A stretch of DNA of 64,000 nucleotides, taken from contig NZ_JAUSVF010000001.1 of NCBI RefSeq assembly GCF_030814475.1, positions 517,001 to 581,000 of the forward strand, read 5' to 3'. The notes below the pieces were generated by a model. That model was not told the origin of the DNA and searched no databases. It saw nothing but the letters and a program-made list of their open reading frames with translations. Below are positions 7,973 to 16,925 of the stretch, piece by piece. The first letter of the stretch is position 1. The number at the start of each line of letters is the position of its first letter. The position numbers and the translations under genes are program-made. The stretch comes from Pararhizobium capsulatum DSM 1112. GTDB taxonomy: Bacteria; Pseudomonadota; Alphaproteobacteria; Rhizobiales; Rhizobiaceae.

Positions 7973-9106
7973 ATGAAACGTGATCTCTACGAAACGCTCG
8001 GCGTTGCGAAAACGGCGGACGAGAAGGAGCTGAAAAGCGCCTTCCGCAAATTGGCGATGAAATATCATCCGGACAAGAACCCCGGTGACGCCGAATCCGA
8101 AAAGACGTTCAAGGAAATCAACGAAGCCTACGAGACTTTGAAGGACCCGCAGAAACGAGCGGCCTATGATCGTTATGGCCATGCTGCCTTCGAGCATGGC
8201 GGCATGGGTGGCGGCGGTGGTGCCGGCATGGGTGCCGGTGGCTTCTCCGACATCTTCGAGGATATCTTCGGCGAGATGATGGGTGGTGGGCGCCAGCGTC
8301 GCTCCTCGGGCGGCCGTGAGCGCGGCGCCGATCTGCGCTACAACATGGAAATCAGCCTTGAAGAAGCCTTCGCCGGCAAGACGGCGCAGATCCGGGTTCC
8401 GACCTCGATCACCTGCGATGTCTGCACCGGCACCGGCGCAAAGCCGGGCACCAAGCCCTCGACCTGTGTCACCTGTCAGGGTTCCGGTCGCGTGCGCGCC
8501 GCCCAGGGCTTCTTCTCGATCGAGCGCACCTGCCCGACCTGCCACGGCCGCGGCCAGACGATTTCCGATCCCTGCTCCAAATGTCACGGCCAGGGCCGTA
8601 CAACGGAAGAACGTTCGCTGTCGGTCAACATTCCCTCGGGCATTGAGGATGGTACCCGCATTCGTCTGTCGGGTGAGGGCGAGGCCGGCCTGCGCGGCGG
8701 TCCTTCCGGCGATCTCTATATCTTCCTGTCGGTCAAGCCGCATGCCTTCTACCAGCGCGACGGGGCCGATCTCTATTGCAGCGTGCCGATCTCGATGACG
8801 ACGGCGGCCCTTGGGGGCAAGTTCGACGTGGCGACCCTTGATGGCACCAAGTCCCGTGTATCGGTTCCGGAAGGAACCCAGGCCGGCAAACAGTTCCGTC
8901 TCAAAGGCAAGGGCATGCCCGTGCTGCGCTCGACCCAGGTGGGCGATCTCTATATCCAGATCCAGATCGAAACGCCGCAGAAGCTCACCAAGCGCCAGCG
9001 TGAGCTGCTCAAGGAGTTCGAGGAAATTTCCTCCAAAGAAAATAACCCTGAATCCTCGGGTTTCTTTTCCCGCATGAAAGACTTCTTCGACACGCTTAGC
9101 GATTGA
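7973..9106 (+). CDS. dnaJ: Chaperone DnaJ (Hsp40, type I, 377 aa)
   Basis: Co-chaperone that delivers substrates to DnaK and stimulates its ATPase. All type-I parts are present in order. The J domain has HPD at residues 32-34 (YHPDKNPG). A Gly/Phe-rich linker follows ([16 protein letters not shown]). Four zinc-binding CxxCxGxG repeats come next (CDVCTGTG from 148, [24 protein letters not shown] from 201), then the C-terminal substrate-binding domains. Full length. It is separated from dnaK by an acyltransferase gene and a terminator, so it probably has its own promoter in 7825-7972, which I could not identify with confidence. Confidence 0.97.
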   Translation: MKRDLYETLGVAKTADEKELKSAFRKLAMKYHPDKNPGDAESEKTFKEINEAYETLKDPQKRAAYDRYGHAAFEHGGMGGGGGAGMGAGGFSDIFEDIFGEMMGGGRQRRSSGGRERGADLRYNMEISLEEAFAGKTAQIRVPTSITCDVCTGTGAKPGTKPSTCVTCQGSGRVRAAQGFFSIERTCPTCHGRGQTISDPCSKCHGQGRTTEERSLSVNIPSGIEDGTRIRLSGEGEAGLRGGPSGDLYIFLSVKPHAFYQRDGADLYCSVPISMTTAALGGKFDVATLDGTKSRVSVPEGTQAGKQFRLKGKGMPVLRSTQVGDLYIQIQIETPQKLTKRQRELLKEFEEISSKENNPESSGFFSRMKDFFDTLSD

Positions 9107-9131
9107 TCTCCTTTCGGGACAAGACGTTTTT

Positions 9132-9168
9132 CAAGGCCGGAAGCTCGGGTTTCCGGCCTTGTTCTTTT
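9132..9168 (+). terminator. Terminator after dnaJ
   Basis: An 11-bp stem (CAAGGCCGGAA at 9132-9142 with 9151-9161), an 8-base loop, then TTCTTTT. It lies 25 bases after the dnaJ stop. Confidence 0.88.
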
Positions 9169-9246
9169 ACGCAGGCACCCTTTCCGGAACCATTTCCCTC
9201 GCTTAGCTTTGTTCTCTGATGAGGATGAAACGATAGCGGGGGTGAC

Positions 9247-9972
9247 ATGGCCTACGAACTTTACTATTGGGACGGCATTCCGGGACGGGGCGAATTCGTT
9301 CGTCTGGCGCTTGAATATGCGCGGGCGGATTATGTCGATGTCGCACGCATGAACGGTGGCACGGAACAGCTGCTTGCTCTGATGAAGGGCGAAAATGCGA
9401 ATGTCGTACCCTTCGCGCCGCCTTTCCTGAAGGATGGAGAGATCCTTGTCTCCCATGTCGCCAACATTCTTCTTTATCTCGGCAGTCGGCTGGGTCTGGC
9501 GCCAGAAAGCGAGATCGAGCGACTGACTGCCAACGGTCTGCAACTGACGATCACCGATTTCGTCGCCGAAGTTCACGATTGCCATCATCCGATAGGTACA
9601 TCGCTCTATTACGAGGAGCAGAAGGATGAGGCGAAACGTCGTTCCGAGACATTCGTCGCGGAGCGGCTGCCCAAATTTCTAGGCTATTTCGAAAAGGTTC
9701 TGGCCCACAACCCGAAGTCGGATCACGCGGTCGGGAGCAGTTTTTCCTATATCGACCTGTCGCTCTTCCATCTTGTCGAGGGACTGCGCTACGCCTTTCC
9801 GCAGGCCATGGAGGGCGACGGCGCGCGCTATCAGCGGCTGATTGCACTGCATGACCGCGTATCGCAACTGCCGACGATCAGCGCCTATCTTGGCTCAGAA
9901 CGGCGGCTTGCTTTCAATCAATCCGGCATTTTCCGCCACTATCCGGAGCTTGATGTCCTGAACAGGCCGTGA
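9247..9972 (+). CDS. Glutathione S-transferase family protein (241 aa)
   Basis: A cytosolic GST-fold protein. The N-terminal thioredoxin-like domain begins YELYYWDGIPGRGEFVRLAL, the pattern in which the first Tyr or following residues activate glutathione. 'VSHVANILLYLG' corresponds to the glutathione gamma-glutamyl-binding segment (usually ES-xAI); here it is SHVAN, which is a variation. The all-helical C-terminal domain includes 'SYIDLSLFHLVEGL', equivalent to the conserved N-capping box region. Substrate unknown; detoxification of electrophiles is the general family role. It stands alone between dnaJ and the efflux operon. Confidence 0.85.
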   Translation: MAYELYYWDGIPGRGEFVRLALEYARADYVDVARMNGGTEQLLALMKGENANVVPFAPPFLKDGEILVSHVANILLYLGSRLGLAPESEIERLTANGLQLTITDFVAEVHDCHHPIGTSLYYEEQKDEAKRRSETFVAERLPKFLGYFEKVLAHNPKSDHAVGSSFSYIDLSLFHLVEGLRYAFPQAMEGDGARYQRLIALHDRVSQLPTISAYLGSERRLAFNQSGIFRHYPELDVLNRP

Positions 9973-10001
9973 CGGCGAAAGGTTCGCCGCCTCGCACCCT
10001 C

Positions 10002-11540
10002 TCATTCCATCACAGCACTATGGTCGATGGCTGGCGGAGCCTTGGGCTTGCGCAGCAGGAACACCAGCGGCATGACCGAGAGCGACATGATCATCAGCAG
10101 CTTGAAATCGTTCATGTAGGCGATGATCGTCGCCTGCAGCGTGATGATGCTGTCGAGGGAAGCGCGCCCGGCTTCGGTAAAGGGGCTGAGGCCCTGGGCG
10201 GCAGTCGCTTGAAAGGCGTGGTTGAACGGCGTCACCGTTGCGCCGATCGTTTCGTGATTGGCCTGGGTGTTCTCGACGAGAAGGGCTGCGACCACGGCAA
10301 TGCCGACGCTCGACCCGATATTGCGCGAGAGATTGTAGAGGCCTGTGCCATCGCCGCGCATATGGGCGGGAAGGGTCGCAAAGGCGATGGTGGTTAGCGG
10401 CACGAAAAGGAAGCCGAGCCCGGCGCCCTGCACGAAGCCGACCGAAACGATCGTCCATTGCGAGACATCAGGCGTCCAGCCTATCATGTCGTACATCGCC
10501 CAGGCGGTGATCCCCAGGCCGATGAACAGCAGGATGCGGGTATCGACCTTGCCGATCAGCCGTCCGACGACGAACATGCACAGCATAGTTCCAAGCCCGC
10601 GGGGTCCCATGACAATGCCGGCGGTGATGACCGGATAGCCCATCAGCGATTGCAGATAAGGTGTCATCAACGCCAGAGAAGCAAGATAGGTGACACCGAT
10701 CACGAAGATGAACAGCATGCTGACGGTAAAATTCTGGTCGAGGAACAGCCGCGGATTGATGAACGACTTTTCGGCCGTCAGGGTGTGGACGATCAGCAGG
10801 TAGAAGGCGCTGGCGCAGACAATCGCCTCAAGAATGATCTCGCCCGAGGAAAACCAGTCGAGCTGGCCGCTGCGGTCGAGAAAAAGCTGCAGCGAACCGA
10901 TTGCAAGGCTCAGCATGCCGAAGCCGAACCAGTCGAGCTTGGCGAGGCTGTCGAGTTTGGTTTCCTTCACGTAGATGCTGATGCCGGCAAGGGCGAGCGC
11001 GCCGATCGGTATGTTGATATAGAATACCCAGCGCCAGCTGATATTATCGGTGAGCCAGCCGCCGATGACGGGCCCAAGCACCGGCCCGACCATGACCGAG
11101 ACGCCGAACAGGGCCATCGCCGAGCCACGTTCCTCGACGGAATAGATGTCGAGCAGGATGCCTTGCGAAAGCGGCACGAGGGCCGCGCCAAAAAGCCCCT
11201 GCAACAGACGGAAGCCAACGATCTGGGAGAGCGACTGCGCGAGCCCGCAGAGGATCGAGGCGACCACGAAGCCGACAATGGCGACCATCAGAACGCGCTT
11301 GCGGCCGAATTTCGCGGCAAGAAAGCCCGACGGCGGTGTCATGATCGCGGCCGCGACGATATAGGACGTCAGCACCCAGTTGATCTGATCGGCGCTGGCG
11401 GCAACGCTACCCTGGATATAGGGCAGTGCCACGTTGGCGATCGTGGTGTCGAGCGCCTGCATGATCACGGCCAGGATGATGCAGGCCGTGATCGCGCCGC
11501 GATTGGCGACCGGTGCCGTGGCGGCTGCGGTGGGTGTCAT
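10002..11540 (-). CDS. emrB: DHA2-family (EmrB/QacA) MFS drug efflux permease (512 aa)
   Basis: A 14-segment proton-driven exporter of the inner membrane. Seen: the DHA2 motif in helix 1 (LDTTIANVALPYIQGS), loop 2-3 motif A (GFLAAKFGRKRVLM), and motif C in helix 5 (GVSVMVGPVLGPVIGGWLTD). Length is as expected for EmrB. It is the last gene of marR-emrA-emrB and starts 5 bases after emrA, so it is translationally linked. It would pair with the EmrA adaptor and an outer-membrane TolC-like channel encoded elsewhere. The drug substrates cannot be read from sequence. Confidence 0.92.
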   Translation of the reverse strand: MTPTAAATAPVANRGAITACIILAVIMQALDTTIANVALPYIQGSVAASADQINWVLTSYIVAAAIMTPPSGFLAAKFGRKRVLMVAIVGFVVASILCGLAQSLSQIVGFRLLQGLFGAALVPLSQGILLDIYSVEERGSAMALFGVSVMVGPVLGPVIGGWLTDNISWRWVFYINIPIGALALAGISIYVKETKLDSLAKLDWFGFGMLSLAIGSLQLFLDRSGQLDWFSSGEIILEAIVCASAFYLLIVHTLTAEKSFINPRLFLDQNFTVSMLFIFVIGVTYLASLALMTPYLQSLMGYPVITAGIVMGPRGLGTMLCMFVVGRLIGKVDTRILLFIGLGITAWAMYDMIGWTPDVSQWTIVSVGFVQGAGLGFLFVPLTTIAFATLPAHMRGDGTGLYNLSRNIGSSVGIAVVAALLVENTQANHETIGATVTPFNHAFQATAAQGLSPFTEAGRASLDSIITLQATIIAYMNDFKLLMIMSLSVMPLVFLLRKPKAPPAIDHSAVME

Positions 11541-11545
11541 CGGCT

Positions 11546-12730
11546 TTACTCGTGCGCGTGGGCCGTAAACTGGCCAAGGAGCTTCGCGATGCTGTCTGGC
11601 AGACCGCGCGCGTGGCCGGTGTTGATCTCGACGACAGCGCTCATACCGACACGGAGTGGCGGCTTACCTTCTGCGGGGTCGATGGAAACACGCATGGGAA
11701 TGCGCTGAACGACCTTGACCCAGTTGCCTGAGGTGTTCTGGGCCGGCAGGAGCGAGAAGCTGGCACCCGAGGCAGGGCTGACACTCGCGACCTTGCCGGT
11801 CCATTCCTCGCCCGGATAGGCATCAACGCTGATCGACACGGTTTGCCCGGGCTTCACATAGGTCAGCTCGGTTTCCTTCGGATTGGCCGATATCCACATG
11901 TTGCTGGTGGAGACCAGCGAAAAGCCCTGCTGGGCCTCTTCGAGATAGCTGCCGACCTGAAGCGCGTTGACATTGGTGACAACGCCGTCGAAAGGCGCGC
12001 GCACGACCGTATCATCGAGTTCGCGCTGGGCGTCATCGACGTCGGCTTTCGCCTCGAGATAGGCCGGATACGTTTCGATCGGTTTGTCGGCATTGCCGCC
12101 GAGTTGTGCCAGCGTCCCTTCCGCCAGGGCCTTGGCGACCGAAACCTTCTGTCCGGCGGCATCGAGATCGTGCTTTGCCTCGTCATAGGTGGCATGGGAC
12201 GCGGCGGCGTTGGAGATCAGTTTCTCCTGGCGCTCAAGGACGGTCTGGTAGTAGGGGATGTCGGCTTCCACCTGGGCAATTTGCGCCAGGGTCTGCTTAT
12301 AGCCGGCCTTGAGGTTCAGGAGCTGGTTGCGGGCGGCTTCCAGCTTTGCTTGGGCGCCTTCGAGCGTGATGCGGAAGCTGTCCGACTTCAACTGGAACAA
12401 TACCTGACCGGTTTTCACGGCCTCGTTTTCCTGAACATCGACAGAAGCGACAATGCCGGCAACGTCGGTCGACACACCGACCATGTCGGCCTGAAGATAG
12501 GCGTTGTCCGTTTCCATGATCTGGCCGCCGGTTACGTAGTAGTAGCCACCGGCGACGAGCGCGATCGGCAGCAGCGCAAACAGCACCGGACGCTTAACGC
12601 TGCGTTTGCGGCGCACGGGCTCTGCAGCCGGAACGGGCAGGGCAGCCGCTGATGTAGCCGGCGCTTCCGCGACCGTTTCCACGGTTTCATTGACATTGGC
12701 AGGGACGCGAAGGGAGGTAGGTTCAGCCAT
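11546..12730 (-). CDS. emrA: HlyD/EmrA-type membrane fusion protein (394 aa)
   Basis: Periplasmic adaptor of the Emr efflux system. It has a cytoplasmic Pro/Ala-rich tail and one membrane anchor (about residues 48-66, VLFALLPIALVAGGYYYV). The biotinyl-lipoyl-like half motifs (NAYLQADMVGVSTDVAGIVASVDVQENEAVKTGQVLF; APFDGVVTNVNALQVGSYL) flank a long coiled-coil hairpin (about 120-220). A beta-barrel domain ends the protein. The start at 12730 overlaps the marR stop by 8 bases, which indicates translational coupling. Confidence 0.92.
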   Translation of the reverse strand: MAEPTSLRVPANVNETVETVAEAPATSAAALPVPAAEPVRRKRSVKRPVLFALLPIALVAGGYYYVTGGQIMETDNAYLQADMVGVSTDVAGIVASVDVQENEAVKTGQVLFQLKSDSFRITLEGAQAKLEAARNQLLNLKAGYKQTLAQIAQVEADIPYYQTVLERQEKLISNAAASHATYDEAKHDLDAAGQKVSVAKALAEGTLAQLGGNADKPIETYPAYLEAKADVDDAQRELDDTVVRAPFDGVVTNVNALQVGSYLEEAQQGFSLVSTSNMWISANPKETELTYVKPGQTVSISVDAYPGEEWTGKVASVSPASGASFSLLPAQNTSGNWVKVVQRIPMRVSIDPAEGKPPLRVGMSAVVEINTGHARGLPDSIAKLLGQFTAHAHE

Positions 12731-13187
12731 GGTGTGTTTCTTTATCAGCCGGCGCGCGGCAGGCCTGGAGGAGGTTGGACTTCATAAGATCGAGGATGAT
12801 GACGAGCCGGTCCCGATCGTCGTCGGAGATGCCATCGAGCGCTTCGCTGCGCGTTGCGTCACCGATGGCGCGCATGTCTGATAGAAGCGCGCGGGCTTCC
12901 TCCGTTGTATAGAGGAGACAGATACGTCGGTCGGTCTCGTGCCGCTTGCGCGCGATGAAACCGCGCTCGGTAAGCTTTTCCAGGACACGCATCAGGGTGA
13001 TGGGCTCGATCTCCAGCAGCTCCGCGAGCCCGCTTTGATGGATACCTTCGTTCCGCGAAAGATAGGCAAGCGTCTGCCACTGGGAACGAGTAAGGCCAAT
13101 ATCCCGCGCACGCTGCTCGAAGCGCTTTCTCAAGAGCCTGGCAACGTCATGCAGAAGGAAACCGAGGGTCGGTGGATTGAGGCTCAT
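12723..13187 (-). CDS. MarR-family transcriptional regulator (154 aa)
   Basis: A winged-helix dimeric repressor, first gene of the marR-emrA-emrB operon and therefore its likely autoregulator. The DNA-binding region is clear: LTRSQWQTLAYLSRNEGIHQSGLAELLEIEPITLMRVLEKLTERGFIARK (helices 2-4), followed by the wing with the family motif 'ETDRRICLLYTTEEARALL' (DxR). It is divergent from recF with 162 bases between; a palindrome there (CTTAATTTAAG) is a candidate operator. The ligand is unknown. Confidence 0.92.
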   Translation of the reverse strand: MSLNPPTLGFLLHDVARLLRKRFEQRARDIGLTRSQWQTLAYLSRNEGIHQSGLAELLEIEPITLMRVLEKLTERGFIARKRHETDRRICLLYTTEEARALLSDMRAIGDATRSEALDGISDDDRDRLVIILDLMKSNLLQACRAPADKETHHG

Positions 13188-13194
13188 CGAAATA

Positions 13195-13217
13195 TCTTAA
13201 GCATCCTTAATTTAAGC
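13195..13217. promoter_or_regulatory. Candidate MarR operator in the marR/recF divergent region
   Basis: An AT-rich palindrome CTTAA-T-TTAAG at 13206-13216, preceded by another TCTTAAG at 13195-13201. It is placed 8-30 bases upstream of the marR start codon, where a repressor would block transcription. The assignment is from position and symmetry only. Confidence 0.4.
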
Positions 13218-13349
13218 ACCCATAATTCAATTGCTGCGTCTGCGCAATCACCTCTCTGCGGCGCCGCAATTTTTATTCATGCCCTCTTGCGTCTTGCCAT
13301 CCAGCCCAAGGCGGCATAGCTCTGCCCGTGAAGTGCAACCGGACAGACC

Positions 13350-14474
13350 ATGCCGCACAAGGTTTTCCTTACCCGCCTGAAGCTTGCCGATTTCCGCAAC
13401 TATGCGGGGCTCGCGCTCGATCTCGATGAGCGCCATGTGGTGCTGACGGGAGAGAACGGGGCAGGCAAGACCAACCTGATGGAGGCGGTGTCCTTCCTGT
13501 CTCCGGGCCGGGGGCTGCGCCGCGCCGCCTATGGCGATGTCGCGCGTGTCGGGTCGGATGGTGGTTTCTCGGTCTTTACCGAATTGGAAGGGATGGACGG
13601 CAGTGTCGAGCTCGGCACCGGCACACTGGGTGGCGAGGAGGGGCAGTCGCGCCGTCTGCGGATCAATGGCACGACGGCCAAAAGTGTCGATGAACTGCTG
13701 GATCATCTGCGGATACTCTGGCTGACACCGGCCATGGATGGCCTTTTTACCGGTGGTTCCGGCGATCGCCGCCGATTTCTGGATCGTCTCGTTCTCTCGC
13801 TTGATCCTGAGCACGGCCGTCGGGCGACCGACTACGAGCGAGCCATGCGAAGCCGCAACAAGTTGCTTTCCGAGCCGCGACCCGATCCTGCGTGGCTGAC
13901 GGGGCTGGAGCGGCAGATGGCAGAACTTGGTGTGTCGATGGCCCATGCCCGCCACGAAATGCTGGGCCTGCTCGCGACCTTGATCGAGCAAAACGGAGAG
14001 GGCAGCGCATTTCCCGCAGCCAGCCTTGCCCTTTCCGGGTTCTTGGACGGCGAATGGCATCGCCCCGCCGTGGACCTGGAGGAGCAATATCTCGGCATGC
14101 TGCAGACCGGACGCTACCGCGACGCCGCCGCAGGCCGAACACTGGAAGGCCCTCACCGCAGCGATCTCTTCATTCGCCACCGCGCCAAGGACATGGAAGC
14201 AGCACGTTGTTCCACTGGAGAGCAAAAGGCGCTTCTCGTCGGCCTGGTGCTTGCCCACGCCCGCCTCGTCGCCAATCTCACTGGCCACGCCCCCGTGTTG
14301 CTTCTCGATGAAATTGCCGCCCATCTCGATGAAGGCCGGCGGGCCGCACTGTTCGATCTCGTCGATGGGCTCGGCGGTCAGGCCTTCATGACCGGTACGG
14401 ATCGCGCGATGTTTTCCGCGCTTGGCGATCGAGCCCGTTACCTCACGGTTGCCAACGGCGCCGTTTCCGAGTGA
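13350..14474 (+). CDS. recF: DNA replication and repair protein RecF (374 aa)
   Basis: SMC-like ATPase that, with RecO and RecR, loads RecA at single-strand gaps. Seen: Walker A GENGAGKT at residues 34-41, the ABC signature region CSTGEQKALLVGLVLAHA near 290, Walker B VLLLDEIAAHLD near 312, and the N-terminal 'LKLADFRNYAGLALDLD' typical of RecF. Length is normal. It is not next to dnaA-dnaN-gyrB as in E. coli; in rhizobia recF sits beside moeB as here. recF and moeB are separated by only 9 bases. Confidence 0.96.
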   Translation: MPHKVFLTRLKLADFRNYAGLALDLDERHVVLTGENGAGKTNLMEAVSFLSPGRGLRRAAYGDVARVGSDGGFSVFTELEGMDGSVELGTGTLGGEEGQSRRLRINGTTAKSVDELLDHLRILWLTPAMDGLFTGGSGDRRRFLDRLVLSLDPEHGRRATDYERAMRSRNKLLSEPRPDPAWLTGLERQMAELGVSMAHARHEMLGLLATLIEQNGEGSAFPAASLALSGFLDGEWHRPAVDLEEQYLGMLQTGRYRDAAAGRTLEGPHRSDLFIRHRAKDMEAARCSTGEQKALLVGLVLAHARLVANLTGHAPVLLLDEIAAHLDEGRRAALFDLVDGLGGQAFMTGTDRAMFSALGDRARYLTVANGAVSE

Positions 14475-14483
14475 AGCTATATC

Positions 14484-15257
14484 ATGTCCACTTCCCCGCT
14501 CAGTCCTGACGAAATCGAACGCTACGCCCGCCATATCGTCCTGCCGGAAGTTGGCGGGGTGGGACAGCAGAAGCTGAAGGCGGCGCGTGTCCTCGTTATC
14601 GGTGCAGGAGGGCTGGGCGCGCCGGTGTTGCTCTATCTAGCCGCCGCTGGCGTGGGCACGATCGCTATCGTCGATAACGATGAGGTTTCTCTCTCCAATC
14701 TGCAGCGCCAGATCATCCATGGCACGCCGGATATTTCCAAGCCCAAGGTGGAAAGCGCCGAAGATGCCATGACGCGGATCAACCCGCATGTCGCAGTGGT
14801 CACGCACGCGGAGCGTCTTGACGCTTCCAACGCGGAGCGCATTTTCTCCGGCTATGACATCGTGGTGGACGGGTCCGACAATTTCGAGACGCGTTATCTC
14901 GTGGCCGATGTGGCGGAGCGGATGGAAATCTCTCTCGTGACCGGTGCCGTCGGCCGGTTTGACGGTTCCCTGACTGTACTTCGCCCGTGGGTGCAAGGAC
15001 CGGATGGGCGGCTTAACCCGCGCTACCGCGATCTTTTTCCAGAACCACCGGCACCGGGTGTGGTGCCGTCATGCGCCGAGGCCGGGATTGTCGGCGCGCT
15101 AACCGGCGTCATCGGTACATTGCAGGCTATGGAAGTGATCAAGCTGATTACGGAAGCCGGAGCGCCCTTGATCGGACGACTTCTTCTCTATGATGCCGTG
15201 GCCGCGCGTTTCGAAACGATCCGCTACAGGCGGCGCGCACCGCACGAGGTAGAATGA
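14484..15257 (+). CDS. moeB: MoeB/ThiF/HesA-family adenylyltransferase (257 aa)
   Basis: An E1-like enzyme that adenylates the C-terminal Gly of a ubiquitin-like sulfur carrier (MoaD or ThiS). The nucleotide-binding motif GAGGLG is at residues 40-45, followed by VDNDEVSLSNLQRQIIH (Asp and Arg-finger region) and the conserved Cys in VPSCAEAG at about 197. Unlike E. coli MoeB, the usual zinc CxxC pairs are absent: the segment before VPSC reads YRDLFPEPP, and the C-terminus (RYRRRAPHEVE) has no Cys. No rhodanese domain. Whether it serves molybdopterin or thiamine sulfur transfer cannot be told; moeB is the conventional name. Confidence 0.85.
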   Translation: MSTSPLSPDEIERYARHIVLPEVGGVGQQKLKAARVLVIGAGGLGAPVLLYLAAAGVGTIAIVDNDEVSLSNLQRQIIHGTPDISKPKVESAEDAMTRINPHVAVVTHAERLDASNAERIFSGYDIVVDGSDNFETRYLVADVAERMEISLVTGAVGRFDGSLTVLRPWVQGPDGRLNPRYRDLFPEPPAPGVVPSCAEAGIVGALTGVIGTLQAMEVIKLITEAGAPLIGRLLLYDAVAARFETIRYRRRAPHEVE

Positions 15258-15721
15258 TAATCGAGCGCATCAACGACGGCTTTACGGCTTTGGAAGACTT
15301 GTTGTCGCTGATCCTGGCCGCGTTCGCCTATATGGAGCCGCGGATCGATCCGCCATCGTCGGCGCATCTTCTGAACGTCTCTTCCTTGCGCGAAAAGGCA
15401 GCAACGGAAATCGCCTATGTCGCTGTGGAGCAGGGGCAGATCCTCGGCTGCGTTTTCCTGAACCCGGAACCAGATTGTCTCTACATCGGCAAACTGGCAA
15501 TCGATCCGACCATGCAGGGCAGGGGGATTGGTCGCGCACTTCTCGATACAGCAATCCACACAGCCGAAACTCTGGGTCTGCCACAGCTGCGGCTTCAGAC
15601 TCGTATCGAGCTTATTGAGAACCATGCGATCTTCAGCCGCTGGGGCTTCCGAACGACGGCAGAACGCGCACATCCTGGTTTCACGCGCGCGACCTACATC
15701 GAGATGCGCAAGGCCCTCTGA
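15254..15721 (+). CDS. GNAT-family N-acetyltransferase (155 aa)
   Basis: A small acetyl-CoA-dependent acyltransferase with the GNAT core: 'YIGKLAIDPTMQGRGIGRALLDTAI' contains the acetyl-CoA pyrophosphate-binding motif (Q/R-x-x-G-x-G/A). The later 'NHAIFSRWGFRTTAERAHPGF' matches motif B. The start overlaps the moeB stop by 4 bases (ATGA), so it is translationally coupled with moeB. The acetylated substrate is unknown. Confidence 0.88.
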   Translation: MIIERINDGFTALEDLLSLILAAFAYMEPRIDPPSSAHLLNVSSLREKAATEIAYVAVEQGQILGCVFLNPEPDCLYIGKLAIDPTMQGRGIGRALLDTAIHTAETLGLPQLRLQTRIELIENHAIFSRWGFRTTAERAHPGFTRATYIEMRKAL

Positions 15722-15723
15722 AT

Positions 15724-16728
15724 TCAAACCCTGTTCGGAAGAACGCGGTCCGGCGGGCGATGCCCGTCGAAGAAGGTCCGGATGTTGATCACGACCTTTT
15801 CGCCCATATCCACACGTCCCTCGAGCGTCGCCGAACTCATATGCGGCAGGAGCACGACCTTGCCTTCGGCGGCGAGCTTGACGAGCTTCGGATTGACGGC
15901 CGGCTCGTTTTCGAAAACGTCGAGCCCGGCGCCGGCAATCTTGCCCTCTCGCAGGCATTTGATCAGCGCCGCCTCATCGACAATGCTGCCGCGCGCGGTG
16001 TTGACGATGTAGCTTGTCGGCTGCATCAGCGCGAGACGCCGAGCCGACAGGAGATGGTAGGTTGCGGGCGTCGAGGGGCAGTTGACCGAGATGATATCGA
16101 CACGGGCGAGCATCTGGTCGAGGCTGTCCCAATAGGTCGCCTCCAGCTTTTCCTCAGTCTCGTGGCTGACACGCTTGCGGTTGTGGTAATGGATCGAAAG
16201 CCCGAAGGCCTTGGCGCGGCGGGCAACGGCGGTGCCGATACGGCCCATGCCGACGATACCGATGCGTTTTCCCGCAAGGCGACGGCCGAGCATCCAGGTC
16301 GGAGACCACCCGGCCCATTCGCCCTTCTTGTCGGTGAGGATATTGGCACCCTCGATCAGCCGTCTCGGCACGGCGAGAATGAGCGCCATCGTCATGTCGG
16401 CGGTGTCCTCGGTCAGTACGTTTGGCGTATTGGTGACCGTTATGCCGCGACGGGCGGCGGCATCGACATCGATGTTGTCAACGCCGTTGGAGAAGCTGGC
16501 GATCAGCTTCAGCTGCGGTCCGGCCTGCTCGATCAGGGCAGCATCAATTCGGTCGGTAAGGGTCGGCACGAGCACGTCGGCGCGCTTGACGGCCGCCACC
16601 AGTTCCGGCTGGCTGCGCGGCGCATCGTCGATATTGAGTTCGGCGTCGAACAGCTCGCGCATGCGCGTTTCCACGACATCCGGCAGCTTGCGGGTGATAT
16701 AGACCTTGGGCTTTTTCTTCGCGGTCAT
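15724..16728 (-). CDS. D-2-hydroxyacid dehydrogenase, probable glyoxylate/hydroxypyruvate reductase (334 aa)
   Basis: NAD(P)H-dependent enzyme of the D-isomer 2-hydroxyacid dehydrogenase family. The Rossmann motif is GIVGMGRIGTAVARRAKAFG. The catalytic triad is visible: Arg in NTARGSIVDE, Glu in VFENEP, His in LLPHMSS. The N-terminal 'KVYITRKLPDVVETRMRELFD' and overall size agree with glyoxylate reductase/glycerate dehydrogenase (GyaR/GhrB). Convergent with the GNAT gene, with 2 bases between stops. The precise substrate is inferred. Confidence 0.88.
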   Translation of the reverse strand: MTAKKKPKVYITRKLPDVVETRMRELFDAELNIDDAPRSQPELVAAVKRADVLVPTLTDRIDAALIEQAGPQLKLIASFSNGVDNIDVDAAARRGITVTNTPNVLTEDTADMTMALILAVPRRLIEGANILTDKKGEWAGWSPTWMLGRRLAGKRIGIVGMGRIGTAVARRAKAFGLSIHYHNRKRVSHETEEKLEATYWDSLDQMLARVDIISVNCPSTPATYHLLSARRLALMQPTSYIVNTARGSIVDEAALIKCLREGKIAGAGLDVFENEPAVNPKLVKLAAEGKVVLLPHMSSATLEGRVDMGEKVVINIRTFFDGHRPPDRVLPNRV

Positions 16729-16925
16729 CTATGCCTGTCTTGTGCTTGTTGACGGGTTCTTAACCAAGATGAGTGATCGTTCTCCCTGCAGTGCATTTTC
16801 TACCAGACCCGGTGCGGAAGACAAACGAAACTCTGAAACTTCTCCGGCGAATTGTTTGCGAGTTATCGCGCCGATCTGATTTTTGCCTGCAAGCTTCTGA
16901 TTGTTTTGGAAAAAACGGATTCGTC

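Noticed and set aside
9186..9246. EcfG promoter before the GST gene
   Set aside because: GGAAC is present at about 9186, but no CGTT occurs 16-17 bases later.
10458..11708. 416-aa plus-strand frame opposite emrB
   Set aside because: Asp/Glu/His/Arg-rich shadow of emrB and the end of emrA; no coding signals.
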